Positions 12,136-25,079 of a DNA stretch of 64,000 bases are shown here, piece after piece; position 1 is the first letter of the stretch, and every line of letters begins with the position of its first letter. The DNA comes from Diprion similis (taxonomy: Eukaryota > Arthropoda > Insecta > Hymenoptera > Diprionidae), in assembly GCF_021155765.1 (NCBI RefSeq), contig NC_060110.1, positions 14,096,001 through 14,160,000 on the forward strand, given 5' to 3'. A model generated the notes under the pieces. It searched no databases, was not told the origin of the DNA, and saw nothing but the letters and a program-made list of their open reading frames with translations. The translations under genes were made by a program, and so were the position numbers.

Positions 12136-12239
12136 ACACGAAGCAACGCAACGCAACGCGAAACAGTAATGGACCGTCGTAGACGTAGACAGCGCCTTGA
12201 GGAAGTTTGTCTTATTTTTTATTTCTTATTTTGACTATT

Positions 12240-15200
12240 GGCAAAATTGTTGGATAAAAAAGGGAATATACTATTGATTAGAGACGTGGTTTCGTAACTT
12301 CGAAAGTAGATTGCCACTACTTTTTTTCATGTTAATTTTTATACTTATCTCGTGATATGTATGTACTCGTTTACGATTACTGGAATTTTGTTTTCTTCCG
12401 AAAAATATTGCAACACAAGCGTATTTTTTAGCAACGAATGATTCATTGCTAACATAGACTGTTCTTGAAAATCGACCGAGCGTTAAATTGACTTTGCTGG
12501 TTAATGAATTTTTACCACGCGTGCGAAAATTGGGGACAACTTATGGTGCGATCGGGTTCAAGTTTTTTGCTTTTCTTTTCTTTTCTTTTCTCTTCTCTTC
12601 TTTTTAACCCGACAGAGCTACACATGACCTGTAGCCAGTCCAAATGAGATGCCGTTACTGTTGATACTTTCGCTTTTCCCAACAAAATAACAGCCTCTGG
12701 ACATGGGATGAAGAGTAAGGAGAAAAGTGAAAGAAAGGCTTGTGCTCGTCGCTTCGCCGATCGTTAGATTACCTTCCGAACTTTGGCAATATTGGCTGGA
12801 ATATGCGCTGCAAGATGTCGTGCCCCGCATGGTGCACTGCCTGTGCGTATGTCGCCTCGAAGGCTTGGTAAAGGGTTCGAACAACTAACGTCAACACTGG
12901 AAGCTACAACCGAAGCGTCAAAGGATTCAAACTTAGTTTAGAACCCCGCAGACTCCCGTGCATCCCGTCTATAACCGTACTGCAGATGTTAGCTGCTTCT
13001 ACTTCCGGTATTGCGAACGCGACGCTCCGCGATCCTAACAACTGCAGCATGGTGAACCGATGACGAGGGTATCGAACCTTGACTTGCCATTTTTGGGTCT
13101 TGTTTTTTCAAAGAGGAGACGGAAGGAGCTCGCAATTTCTGATTATTTAATTATCTACTCGGTCTGCTGCATTTCTAAGATGTTGGACTGATATTCTTTA
13201 CATCCAGGAATGATTATACTGTTGTGCAGAGGTGAGAGAAAACCGGAATATAATAAAAACCGTCGATTTACATGACCTCAAATTTATAGGCAATTGCACA
13301 TGTTTTATAATCTCAGATCAAATTCATCAATTGCGAATAAAAATTTGCAGAGGCCAATTTACATTTCAACAATAATTAATAAATACTCAATCACTCCATT
13401 ATACGAGATACACAATAATTTGTATCTCTACTTAACATTTTTCAGTAATTATAATTTCGTAGAATACATTTTTCCGCGAGGTATTTCGACTAGAGATCCC
13501 CGACGGTAAAAGTGGTGGCGGGTGTTTTTCCAGCGTAAAACGTTCACGGCTTCGCGGTCGCAAACGTCTTCCGTCCGGATGACGCGATATCCATTAGTGT
13601 TGGATATTTTTGTGAGATGGATCGAAGAACAACAACATACCTATGTACTAGTATACCCTGGGCCTGACTCGCTGATTGACAACGTTGACGTTACCGGTTA
13701 CAATAATAACGCGCAAGTACAACGGCCGCGAATCCGAGCGTGGCGAACTCCGGAATTCCGCAATTGCGTATAAAGGTTCACGAGAAATGGGATCGAATAA
13801 AAAATCAAAAAATATTATTGCATTTCGAGGTATGCAGACGCCTCGTGCGAACGTCAAAAACCACAATCAATACACGATTCGCAGGCTTTCACAAACGATT
13901 CCTTTTTTCGCTGGCATAAAACCGTTAGCCGAATTACATACGGTATCCCTTGACCAAGGTCCACGCTACCTGCACTAAAAAACGAATCCACGTATTTCCC
14001 GCGTCACGGACAGCGATCATAACTTTGTACTTTCACTCTGTGTTGCTGCTGCTACCGCTGCATGTGTGTGACTGACTTTAGCAACCGCGTGCTCGCAATG
14101 CTCGCCATTCGACTCGATCCAGAGCATAAATCTCACTTTTTGTACCAACATGTGTACAAAGAACGGACGTACATACCGCGAGAATTGGCGCCAGGAAAAC
14201 ACCTGTGTTATACACAGTACGATGTATACGCAAATTTATCGTTTTCCAATCACACTATCAACACCTCTTGAATAACGTGGGCCGCAGAAAAAAACTCACT
14301 AATTCTCGAATGCGACGAAATCACAGTTAACCTGAAGTTCATCGAGAGTACAATTAATGCAGCTTCATGAGACACGTGCAATTTTGCTTTTCGCTGCGAC
14401 ATGACAACATTTTTTATTTAACAACGTGTAGACTTTATTCGTAAAGTTATATTTATGTAAAACCTAAATACTTAAACCACATTACGAATACAGTTTTTCA
14501 TGAATAATCATGTGAGACAATGAAAACCGCATCGTCGTTCTTTTATACCGCGCAGAGAGATTTCAGCAACGGAAATTGAATCAGCGATGAATCGGAAGTT
14601 TTTCACGTTAAGAAACAAGAAAAAATAATTTGTAAAAAAAGGACGACAAAAAGTAAAATATCAGTCATCTGATAACTCCTATAATGTTGGAAAATCATTA
14701 AACGTTGTATTTGTGAATGATAAATAGCGTGTATATACCTTATATGCACAAGCGATACCTACGTATAATTTTCGCGATAAGTTTCTGTACACCATAAAAG
14801 TTTCCTTCAGAAACGTGATTAAATCGAAAGTTCTATCCGAGCAGTAGAGGCCCTTTGAGGTATATTCCTGGATGAAGAACCTAACGAACCGTGGAAGTGC
14901 AGGGAACCCGCGGAGAGATAAGAACGACAATCTCGTCGATACGATTAAATATTTGCAACTGATATCTCGCCGATTCTCAGATCGAAAGAGCCACCGTCGT
15001 CGTTGAAGATTTATAAGACACGTTATAAATGCTGATAGAGCGAAATATCGTGTAGGTTCTTGAGTCTATGCATAGTTAGAGCGATCAGTTTTTACGGTTG
15101 ATGAGATAAAGACGAAAAGGCTTCGACAAGACGTCTGAAATTCCGCTGCTAAGTCTACGCCGGCATATTTCGTAACTTTATGCAGCTGCGCGGACGGTGT

Positions 15201-16100
15201 ACCAATACAACGACAAAGTGGCTGACGGTGGTTGTGAAGTTAAGTTGCGCAACCGCGTTTCAATTCTCTTCGTAAAAGCGGGTCTACTGATATTATTTTT
15301 AGCATTCACTGGATATTTCGTTACGCATGTCAGTTACTCATACTCTACAATGTCACATGTGTGACGCGCGCCTACAGTTGTAGGTGCAGGGACGATGTTT
15401 GACACACCCGGTATATGTATGATATATATATATATAAATATACATATGTATATTATGCTCACTCGTTCAGCCAAGACTCTCCGTCGATCGATGTTCGGTT
15501 ATGAAATTTTTAAAAGTATAATCGCGAACACCTGTAATTAGCAACGGGGGACAAAAAGTCTTCTGAATATTGAGAGCGAGAAAACATGAATCGATTTTTT
15601 CCTTTTATCGAACTTACGGAAAAGTCAAATTATATCGATCATCTGACCAGAAAGGTACCAAATATTTTTCAACCCACGAATTAAAACGATGCCAATCATT
15701 TTTATGTGACAAAATGTTGGATATTCTATCGATCTCAAAGTAATTTTAGTAAAATTCATGTTCATGTATATTTGAATATTAATCAGCAGTGATATAGTTA
15801 GTATATAACAATTATATTAGGATTATAAGAAATATGTAAAAATACATTAAGTTTACTAATGAAAGCACGTTGAGACTTACATTTTTGGTTCTTCGTTAAA
15901 CTGACATCGATGAAAACACCGTCACGATAGAGAATAATAAATCTTCCTCGTTGCTGTAGATAACTCACAGATAAAAATTGAAGAAAAAGAATCTCCAAAA
16001 AATTCACAAAACTATCCTCTCGTTCGTTCAACTTTCGTCGTTCACATACTTCACAAAACAATAAAAGTATACATATGAAACACAGTATATTTCCTTGTAT
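12240..16100. other. Non-coding stretch
   Basis: No supported gene. A few open frames of 60-100 codons occur on both strands, with compositions and overlaps typical of chance. A (TA)n tract lies near 15423-15435. Confidence 0.5.
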
Positions 16101-16136
16101 TAACTATTCGTAGTCTTCGGCGTGTGCAGATTACAG

Positions 16137-16219
16137 CGGGGCCGGGTTCGAAGAGGACGAGGAGGGCGAGGACGTATTCAGGTCGGACACGAACACGGAG
16201 AGATGAAGAATGATTTGAG
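16137..16219 (+). other. Possible 5' exon with strong donor
   Basis: The 83 bp are preceded by GATTACAG and followed by the strong donor GTAAGT at 16220. The segment is purine-rich (GAGGACGAGGAGGGCGAGG) and holds an ATG (MKNDL and then a split codon) just before the donor. It sits just upstream of a GC-rich island, so it could be an untranslated or start-codon exon of a gene whose other exons are not visible. This is inference from splice signals only. Confidence 0.25.
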
Positions 16220-16404
16220 GTAAGTGCGTCGAAGCCACGTGAAATTGAAAGAAAACTAAACGAGCCAGAATAAAAAAAAAAAGAAAAAAAATTTAGGTGA
16301 ATCTAGAAACGTTATGAGCAAAAAAAAATCAGGGATCGATGCAATCGGTATGCAGCGTTCGAGTGATCTATGGGGGTGAAGGGGTGATCTTAGGACCAGC
16401 CGAT

Positions 16405-16450
16405 AATGATGACGATGGTGGTAGTGGTGGTGGTGGTGGTGATAGTGATT
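16405..16450. repeat. (GGT)n/(GAT)n trinucleotide microsatellite
   Basis: A run of GGT units with GAT interruptions, flanked by unique sequence. Confidence 0.85.
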
Positions 16451-16479
16451 CGACGACTAGGTAAGGGCTAAGAAAAAGG

Positions 16480-16870
16480 TGCAAAAAGGGAGTGACGAAG
16501 GGGCGAAAGGGATAGTGCAAGGTGGACTTGGTGGACTCGGTCCCGCGTGTAAGTTCCTCACGTCACAACGGTGCTCCGCAGTCGCGAGGAGGCAGAAGGA
16601 TCGCCGCCAGCGTCGTCCGGATCGCGACAATAGTCATAGTTTCACTTTTAAACCGGTGCCAGACCGCGTTCCACTCTCTCGAGCCGGCTTGGAGGACCGT
16701 TCCCGGTCCCGTTAGACCTAGGCCGAGTCCCGCGGGTCCCGCTCACCGGCCAGCTTTCCGTTTTGAGCGTTCCGCGCGGCGTTACCGCATCGGTAACATA
16801 GTTATCCTCCTCCGCGGGGACACGTGCGATTTTCCCCGCGCGTTGTGGAGGAGAGATTGAGAGTGGTGTC
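16480..16870. promoter_or_regulatory. GC-rich CpG island
   Basis: A CpG-dense segment with overlapping open frames on both strands but no recognisable protein. It is a candidate promoter region by composition only. Confidence 0.3.
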
Positions 16871-17969
16871 AAGTCCGACTGCAAGTTTCGAGGAGCTCGA
16901 TGGCCGAGACTCCTTATTCAAAATATTTTTATATCCCGTGTTCCTCCGATCTGATGATTACTGTACGACTGGATGCAAAATTGTTCGTGTGATTTATCGA
17001 TTCGTCGATTAAATGGATAAATATTTATACAGATTTCTCTGATGATGGAATTGCAGGTGTATATTGTTTCCCTTTTCAACACATACACGCACGCACGTAC
17101 GCAGATGTCCGACACTCGGGAATAAAATCACCTACCCTATTCTCGACCAGAGAGGACAAGGGACGGACGCCCTGCAAGCACGTCGATCTCCCGCCCTAAC
17201 GGTAAAACAGGAAAACCGCGGACGGTATTCCGTCGATCTACGCGTGTGTATGCTAGATAAACCGAGGACCCTGAATTACGGTTGTCCGTCTCGTAGTCGT
17301 TCAATGTTCGATCTTGCCGATTGTTTGCAGAATAACACTCGATCGAATAGCCGGTGATTTATAGTGGTCAAATCACGTGCGGGTGTAATTTTTTTGAAAT
17401 TCAAAACTTTACCGAGCACGGCGATAGGAAGAAACGATAGAAGCGATCGCGAAAAGTTGTAATATAAGAGAATGGCGAGGAAGAAAGTGGAGAAAAAAGA
17501 TCGAGGCGTTGCAGCGGAAAATTGGCGTAACGACGCGTGAAACACGTATACGAGTGTTAACGTCTAGGCCTTGCGTAACAAGTAGCGTAAATGGAAAAAC
17601 ACGCTTGTGCCTCAACCGTGACGTTTCTGTGACGTGTAAAATCAACAAGGAGAGAAAAAAATAGACGAGAAGTAGAACATTTTTTTTCCACTCAGACAAG
17701 ACATACGCCGTTCTGTCATTGACCGCGCTCCGTACAATATCCCGCGAAAACCGCACGCGACGTCCAGAGTTTCTATGTATTGTAATGCATTTTACATGCG
17801 AGTGTGCGGTAAAGTAAAAGTACTAATGCACCGTGGTAACGTGAAATTAATATTGTCAATTAAAACTAAAAAGCAAGAACGAGGTGCGAAAAAAAATAAA
17901 CGCGACAAAATAATCGGCAGATAACGATTGTAATTCGTCTGTCATTGTAATATCTACGAGTGATGTACG

Positions 17970-18125
17970 CACACACACATGTGTATATATATATATATAT
18001 ATTACTGTATATACATATAATGTGTGTGTTTGTGCAGTTGCATGCGTGTGCAGATGTGCGATGTCTGATGTGTGCGTATGTGTGGGCTGTGCATGTGTCG
18101 AGTGTGAGCTTGCGCGTGTGCGTCG
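17970..18125. repeat. Compound (CA)n, (TA)n and (TG)n microsatellite
   Basis: A short CA run, an alternating TATA tract, then a long imperfect TG-rich tract. Together they explain the Thr/His-rich and Tyr/Ile-rich open frames seen here on both strands. Confidence 0.85.
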
Positions 18126-19254
18126 TATTTGACGTATCAGAAGGTGTCACCTAAGTGAATATTCACTCCCGTGTAAATTTCGACCGGCTTAATGACAATT
18201 TCGTCGACAATAATCTTCGTCGATCGTGTTCGTAAACAATATATATTATATTATATTATATTCGATGTACGAATGTGCGGAATGAATGCGACAAGGATTG
18301 CACAGGGTGGCGGCGGCGGGTCGAATCGCGAATTATGTGTGTACTTGAATTCAGCAGTTTAAAAATGTGTTTGTACGTAGGATCACCGCGATTGTAATGG
18401 GTGTATTTCGACCAGTAGAATCGTATCTAGGTCGATCACTTGACGACGACGAACAACTACGAAGACAGTTGTTCGAACCGAGCCGATTGATATATAATCT
18501 ACGATGTTGCCCCGAAGGTTTATTTTGTTTTCCAGCGATCAAAATTTTTCACTTTTTCATCGTATACGTATATGCATTTTTACTATTGTCATTTATATTT
18601 TATACATATGTCTGTACAACGTGTGTATTTAAAAATTTTTTATATTCATAGTTCACGTTCTGTTCACAGGGTGGAATACCCTCCAAAGGATGAAAAAAAA
18701 AAAAGGAGAACTTATCACCGACAACCACACGGCTGAGGTGGCATCGAGGACGCACGACAGTGCTGAACGACACCAACGTAGCCAGTGCCGCGGAAGATCC
18801 CTGGCCAAACCACACTATTCAATCGTTACGAACTTTTTCGACACACTATGCATACATGATACATATGTTTGTACGTTCGTCGATACATGCATGGGTATAA
18901 TTTATGATATACAATATACTATTGACACTGTCACTCCGCGGTTGTGTTATTTTCCTGATTTTTTTTCTTTTCTTTTTTTATCATTTACTTTTGTTTAAAT
19001 TTTTTTTAAACCGTCCTCAGTCAAACGTCCCGGAACTTGATACACTTCCCGTCACATATACTTATCGGTTGTTGTATTTTTTTTTTATCTTCTTCCCTTT
19101 TCTTACTCTCCTTCATTATTTTTTATTTATTTATTGATTTAATTTTTTCATTTTTTTTTTTTTCTCTTCTCAATAAACACAGGTGGTGATCTCGGGACGG
19201 GAGGGTGGGGGGCGGGGGGTTCAGACGATTATAATAACAGTGATGACAAACGAC

Positions 19255-19275
19255 AACAACAACAACAACAACAAC
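19255..19275. repeat. (CAA)n microsatellite
   Basis: About seven AAC/CAA units between unique sequences. Confidence 0.9.
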
Positions 19276-19429
19276 GTTAATAATAATTAACAATAATGAC
19301 AATAATGGGGAAACCCGGCCTTGTTTACGTATGTCTGTGTATGAATCCGCTCTTTTTTTCAATTAAACGAGGCAAGCCAAGCGGCAAAAGAGAGGCTCCT
19401 CTCTCCGTGTACTCTGTCGTAGTGAGTTT

Positions 19430-20300
19430 AAGAATCAAAACGACTAGCGGACGGGCGCACGGGCGCGCACGCGGTACGAACACGGAGAGCCGGCAGCTCA
19501 GCGCTCTAACAGCCAGCAGCGAGCTGCTCGGGTCAATGACCTCTCTCCTTGCCGGCGAGCTCTCCGCGTCCCCCCCTCCCCCCGCACCCCGCTGGCAGTG
19601 CCGCCCCTCCCTCCCAGCGCTTCGTTCCTCTTCCCCTAGCCCCTCCCGCGCGTCCCGCCGCGTGACACCCTCCCCTCCAACTAACCCTCCTCCTCCTCCT
19701 TCCCCACCCCACCCCCCCGACGATCGCTGAGCCGACGAACGATTCCGCGGCCGAGGACTTCCCCCACCGCGTCAGAACTAGCATCGTACGCGCGATCGTC
19801 GCTTGTTTACCCCCCCCCCCCCCCCCCCCCCGCCCTCCCCCTCTCGCCGCGCCGGACGTGAAACGGTTCGGGGCTTCGTCCCCCACTCGGCGGGGAGTAT
19901 TTCACCCTGCATCATCCCTGCGCGCCGCGCCATCCCACCCCGCCGTACTGCTCGCTCGCTTGCCAGGACTCTTCCGGGGGTGGCGGGCAGAAGGCGAGGC
20001 GGAGGGGTGGGGGTGGTATGGGATGGGATGGGATGGGATGGCAACGCTCCAACGCGGGTTCACTGGTACAGTACCCTCTCGCGCGGTGCAACGACTCTTC
20101 CTGATTCCGCCACCCTTCTTACTCAGCCTCCCCCCCCCCCCGGCCGGCCCCCGGCACCATCTCTCTTACCTACCGTACGCCGCCGTTCGTCGTCTTCCGA
20201 GTTCCTCCGAGGACCTCCGTTTCCCTTCGATCCAACGACCACGTTAACCACCCCGAAAGGCCCTGTTGACGACAGCGCCAGCTTCGTTTGTCCGTGTGAA
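19430..20300. promoter_or_regulatory. Large GC- and CpG-rich island with poly-C tract
   Basis: Nearly 900 bp is GC-rich with high CpG. It includes an uninterrupted C run of about 22 at 19810-19831, a second C run near 20131-20140 and a (GGGAT)n tract at 20019-20040. Long overlapping open frames on both strands encode low-complexity Pro/Ser/Arg or Gly/Arg sequence and are by-products of composition. The region could be a promoter and 5' UTR of a gene, but no splice donor or coding exon can be assigned. Confidence 0.4.
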
Positions 20301-20359
20301 ACACATCCCTTCGATGGAGGAAGAGGCGCGAGCGCAAGGGTGGAAGAGAGATGATAAGC

Positions 20360-23330
20360 TGAGAGACCGAGTGCAATCATTCGCAAAATTATATATATAT
20401 ATCGAGATACATAGGTTTGTAGGTATACGTGCATGGGCATCGAGGTTTCGTCTCCGTTTGTATGTCCAACATCCTCGCGGAAAATGTGTGGAAGATAACG
20501 TTGAAATCCTGTATCGATCAACGGTCATGTTAGGCACCCACGATCTTCTGTAGGCTACGCTGACTCTGAGCGATTCGGATTATGCTGTAAATATCCTGTA
20601 AGGCCTGACCGTCCCTGCTACCAGGCAATCTTCATCGCGGTACACGGATACCGAACTCAAGATTTATCGGCGAAACAGCTTCTATCGGTGTTATGACTGT
20701 ACTGAATCCGCACCCGATTGTCTGCGAGTTTGTTATAACTATAGTGTGTATAAACTTGACATTTTTTACTCGTACAATCACCGAAATATTATACCTATCT
20801 ATAGATTGTGACAATTTTTCATCTACTGATTCACTATCTGGAGTTGTAATGTCGGCACATTGAACGATCCCCTACTTGGCGTTCGTCTAATATACTGTAG
20901 AAAGAGCCCACACAGTTCGGTAATGATAATTTCAACTTTGTAATCGTATTCGATTCATATTCATAAGTGGAATAGAAAACGTGTCATTTGAATTTACGTG
21001 CAAAAACACAGGGACGCCGTTACTGTAGTTTGTTGCCACCCTGTGTAAAGCTACGTACATTATTCGATCACGTGAAGTTATTTCATCACCATCGTCGCGT
21101 CAGTCCCAGGATACTCCGTTTGTTCGAGAACGGAAAATGAAAAATACAAGTTTTGCTCGATCCCATTTCCGGTACTTGGCAAACGCGAACAAGAAACTGA
21201 TTCGTTTGGCCTTTGCGTTCTGTAATCAGGACACTACATGTGTTGAATTATTCTCTACACTCTGTACTGTTCATGAGAGCGAAGGAACCAGAGGATCCTA
21301 CTACATCTTATCTGTAATTCTCTCCCATTCCATTCTCTGCCCATGACGAAGTCACTCACATACGATTCCTTGAAACACCATATTACAAGTTTGTTTCTCG
21401 AGTAGTCGGACACATCGACAGGAGACAAACAGTTCAAAAATTGACTTTGAATCGCATGACAATTGCGATATAGACACCTACGAAATGTATAGTTTTAATG
21501 TCGAAGACAATTTTCACCTCTAAAGATCACATAAGATAAAAATAAGCAGCTCTATGAGTTTGTAACGTTGCTGATTGTAAGTACGAAAATTGCAATGCAA
21601 AGTTCTCGCGTGGTCTTTATTATATATATAGTGTTCTTACATGTGCAGACATAAGGCTATAAGTGTTCGTTCCTCAATTATCTGCACGATTGGCAGGATT
21701 GCTGATGATTATGAATGTGCCGATCGTTGTAAGTTTGACGTAGCCGTCGGACGAGGACGTGGTAATTTTACCGCCTCTCTCTATCCTCGCTGTAATGTTC
21801 TACATAAGCGCAATTCGAGCGCCATTGCAATCGTGGAGATGGTAGATACTTTGCGCGTTGCAGCGCAGCAGCGCAGCAGCATGTGCATACAATAATATAT
21901 CTTCTTGCGTACGTTTAGCCAATTCCGCGCGCGTCTGTAGTTTCTGGACTCCACATGCGTGTATACACACCTATATCTAATCAAGAACCATATCAACAGC
22001 ATATCTAGATTAGATTCGACTGAAACACAGTTGCTCGGCTGGTTAGCAGAAGCGCCTGACTCTCCCCGCGGCACTTTATAGACCGTTGAATGCGTACTGA
22101 AATACGTAACAGTTGACTCTGAAGCTAGACGAGCATCCACGCCGACTTGAACGTTGCAGTAACAATTGATAGACTTGTTATTTTACCGCAGTCGTTACGA
22201 ATTAGTTTTGGTACACAATTATTGTTCATTTTTCCGCACTGACTGACAATGAGAGAAACGTTGTAGTTGGGACAACTATGCTTCAATCATCAGCTATTGT
22301 GAAATAAGAGACATCAGATTTTTAATTTGGTAATCTGGAGTCAATAGTTATACCATTTAATCTATAATCGCGTCATATTATCACATTAACTCGAAAATTA
22401 CCGCTCTTACACATGCATTCTTCAAGACGACAGATGGCATTATACATATTAGTTGTGTATTATGTATTATGGAAAAAGCGACTGATGTCTCATTGTCAGC
22501 GATGTTTATCCTCACATCTTATCAACGTCTGAAACTTGGAATGTTATACAGAATTTGGTTTTAACGATGTATGTTCAATGTTATATACATATATATATAT
22601 GCGTGTGTATGTACAGTAATTGGCTGAAAGAGGAAATGTGTTTTTATCGTCAAGCATAAGGCACTGACGCACTATCACACATACCTACATACCATATGAA
22701 ACATCTAATGTACGTGCATACCAAGTATATACGTGCATACTTGTAGTCACAAGGTTGGCGGACAGTGAAAATCGCCACCTAGCGTCGAAGTATGGATGTA
22801 TGAATCGGTTTGTTCATTAACATGAGAAGCAAATTTATACCAACATCGTAGGAATCATTAATCGACTGATTTAACCTCAGTGGTCGATTATATTCGATAT
22901 TATTACTATCCATACTATATTAACCGTATACGCATACGTCGAAAACGATATCCTAGGTTCGACAGCAATTATTCACGCGCTTGTCTGTCATCTGACTTGT
23001 GACAATTACGTCAGAAAGTGAATATCATCTGCCGACAAGTTCAACAGAATTCTCGCACAAATACCGTAATGCATTGCAGGTACGTTACTTCTGAGATAAC
23101 TTCTTTAAATAGTTACCGAATTATTCACTGGTATATCGCATCCTGGTCTTATACGCATCCTGGAATCACCCATCTGGGTTGCTAATTCAAAAGAAAGTAC
23201 TTTCGAAATATTTCACAGTAGCCAGCTATTTCGCAAATCTCAAATATGGATAGATAAAGTCTTACCGAAATTCGCGCAGCTGCTACACATTACTGGTCAT
23301 TCCTCGAGTGTAAAATCTGTGATTTGTAAT
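20360..23330. other. Non-coding stretch
   Basis: No supported gene. Short TA-rich microsatellites occur near 20388-20402, 21620-21630 and 22588-22600. The remaining open frames are short. Confidence 0.5.
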
Positions 23331-23336
23331 CGACTA

Positions 23337-23785
23337 GCTTTCACCCGCGGCTTCGCTCCCATGATTCTATAATTGCAAGGGAGGATAACGGAGTTTTCGT
23401 CAATAGGGCACCAATCCTGGGCACAGTGCAGAGCATTATATTAGGATTACTATTCCACAGGAACTGTACATTTTTTCAGGACATAAAGTATTTTATATGC
23501 CATTTCAAGACCTAGGAAACCTTTGTGCCAAATTTCATCAATATACGTTCAGCCGTTTAAGGGTGAAGAGGGAAATGCGGAATTACGCTCAGATCTATCC
23601 CACAGGAACCGTGCATTTTTCGGGGATAAAAAGTAGCCCGCGTCTCACTTTCCGGCCCATAAAATATCTCTTTGCAAAAAATCACGTCAAACCGTTGCTC
23701 CGTTGCTGCCTCAAAGAAAGACAAAGCAACAAACACATTTTCGCTTTTATGATATCAGTAGGGATGGAAATTACGTGTTAGCACA
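23337..23785 (+). mobile_element. Retroelement 3' tail (LINE/SINE-type interspersed repeat)
   Basis: The segment opens with CTTTCACCCGCGGCTTCGCTC and ends in AAGCAACAAACACATTTTCGC, then TTTTATGATATCAGTAGGGA. Between them are phrases such as GTGCCAAATTTCATCAATATACG and GTTCAGCCGTTTAAG. This order of phrases is the familiar untranslated 3' end of an insect non-LTR retroelement group that is widespread as short interspersed copies. No reverse transcriptase is present, so this is a 5'-truncated or SINE-like copy. An open frame of about 94 codons inside it is not a gene. Confidence 0.65.
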
Positions 23786-23789
23786 TACT

Positions 23790-24540
23790 AGTTCGTAACC
23801 CTATTTCAAGTAATTCTACAGGGTGATAAATGTTTTATACATGTATTGGCACGTCTAATTATTCGAACTCGACTATATAAATCTTCGTATTTCGTATCAT
23901 GTGGCATTCAAAGAAAACGAGAAAGCGATGAACGCAAGGATCCTAAAACTTTGTTCAACTATTATTTGCACACTATATATGTTTATAAACAGTATGCACA
24001 TGATTTATACGTGGATAAACTCTAACCGGTAGGGTTTAATCAGTTGCACGAACCTGTCCACGCGGCAATATAATTTTTAACCGATAAAGATAAAAATTCC
24101 ACCGTCGGTGATAAAACCGTGTATTATTTTCTTCCGATAAAACGCGTTCTATATACCGCGGTGTGCGTTGTATAGTAGGTATAGTACGCAAGGCTTGTCG
24201 CCATTCCTAATCGCCCGAGTATCCAAAGAGTTCGAATCGGTAGATAGTAAAAGATACGGGTGCTGTTGACATGATCAACCCACTCTTACAAATGTCTCCT
24301 TCCTTTTGTGCGATCATGTTCAACAGCAATTCACAGATAACAAATACAAAGGTTAGAATACACATATGTGAGGATGGATAATTAATTGTGCTTCGAAGTA
24401 CAAAGTTCTGCATTGCTAAAATGTTGTCCAGCTGTTAATTATTATTATCTATCATATGCATGTAGTTTTATTGTTTTATTTTCTTTTTATTTGCAATCTC
24501 ATGAAACATCAGTGACACTAGAATGAGACAGTTCGAATGA
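23790..24540. other. Non-coding stretch
   Basis: AT-rich DNA with no supported gene or repeat. Confidence 0.5.
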
Positions 24541-24639
24541 AAAAGGCACGTGGTGCGACGAGAGATGCTCTAACATTCCAAGCTTGATCATCGAGTCTTT
24601 CAGCAGTTTCTTTCGGCACACACCCGCGAAGAATTATCA

Positions 24640-25030
24640 GCATTAGCTCGGACAGTCAGCCGGCTGGCAACTACGGGTGTTCGCGTGTCTCGCTCCTACC
24701 ATACGACGCATCGCGAGAAAGAGCACGCGTGCAGGGGACACGCGCGTAACGACCGCGAGGTGTGGGTGAGCACAGTCCTTCATAGGACATTGACTTTGAG
24801 ATATATGAAGTCACCGTCGACGTTTTGCCCCGCTATCTGCTTTCGGCTTATCGCCTCTATCCCCGGCCCTCTCGCCGACCCCCCCGACGACGTCTTTCTC
24901 TTCACTCCAAGTCGCCCGGTCTGCTTTGTAAAATCATCTTTTGGCGGGTCTCTATTTCGTCACAATCGTCACAATTTCACTACCGATCATCCGCCGACCA
25001 GAGATTAAGAGGATCTTGTTCTTATCCGTC
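24640..25030. promoter_or_regulatory. CpG-rich island
   Basis: Locally raised GC and CpG between AT-rich flanks. Two overlapping plus-strand frames of 80-107 codons have no recognisable domain. A promoter role is possible but unsupported by other signals. Confidence 0.3.
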
Positions 25031-25079
25031 TTCCGACTTTTCAGTAGATTCGTGTCATGACTACGAGAGATGAAAGATC

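Noticed and set aside
17866..18154. Tyr/Ile- and Thr/His-rich frames on both strands
   Set aside because: They are translations of the CA/TA/TG microsatellite.
19533..20354. Several long overlapping frames of up to 183 codons on both strands
   Set aside because: They are low-complexity Pro/Ser/Arg or Gly/Arg products of a GC-rich island with poly-C runs, and the frames on the two strands are equally long.
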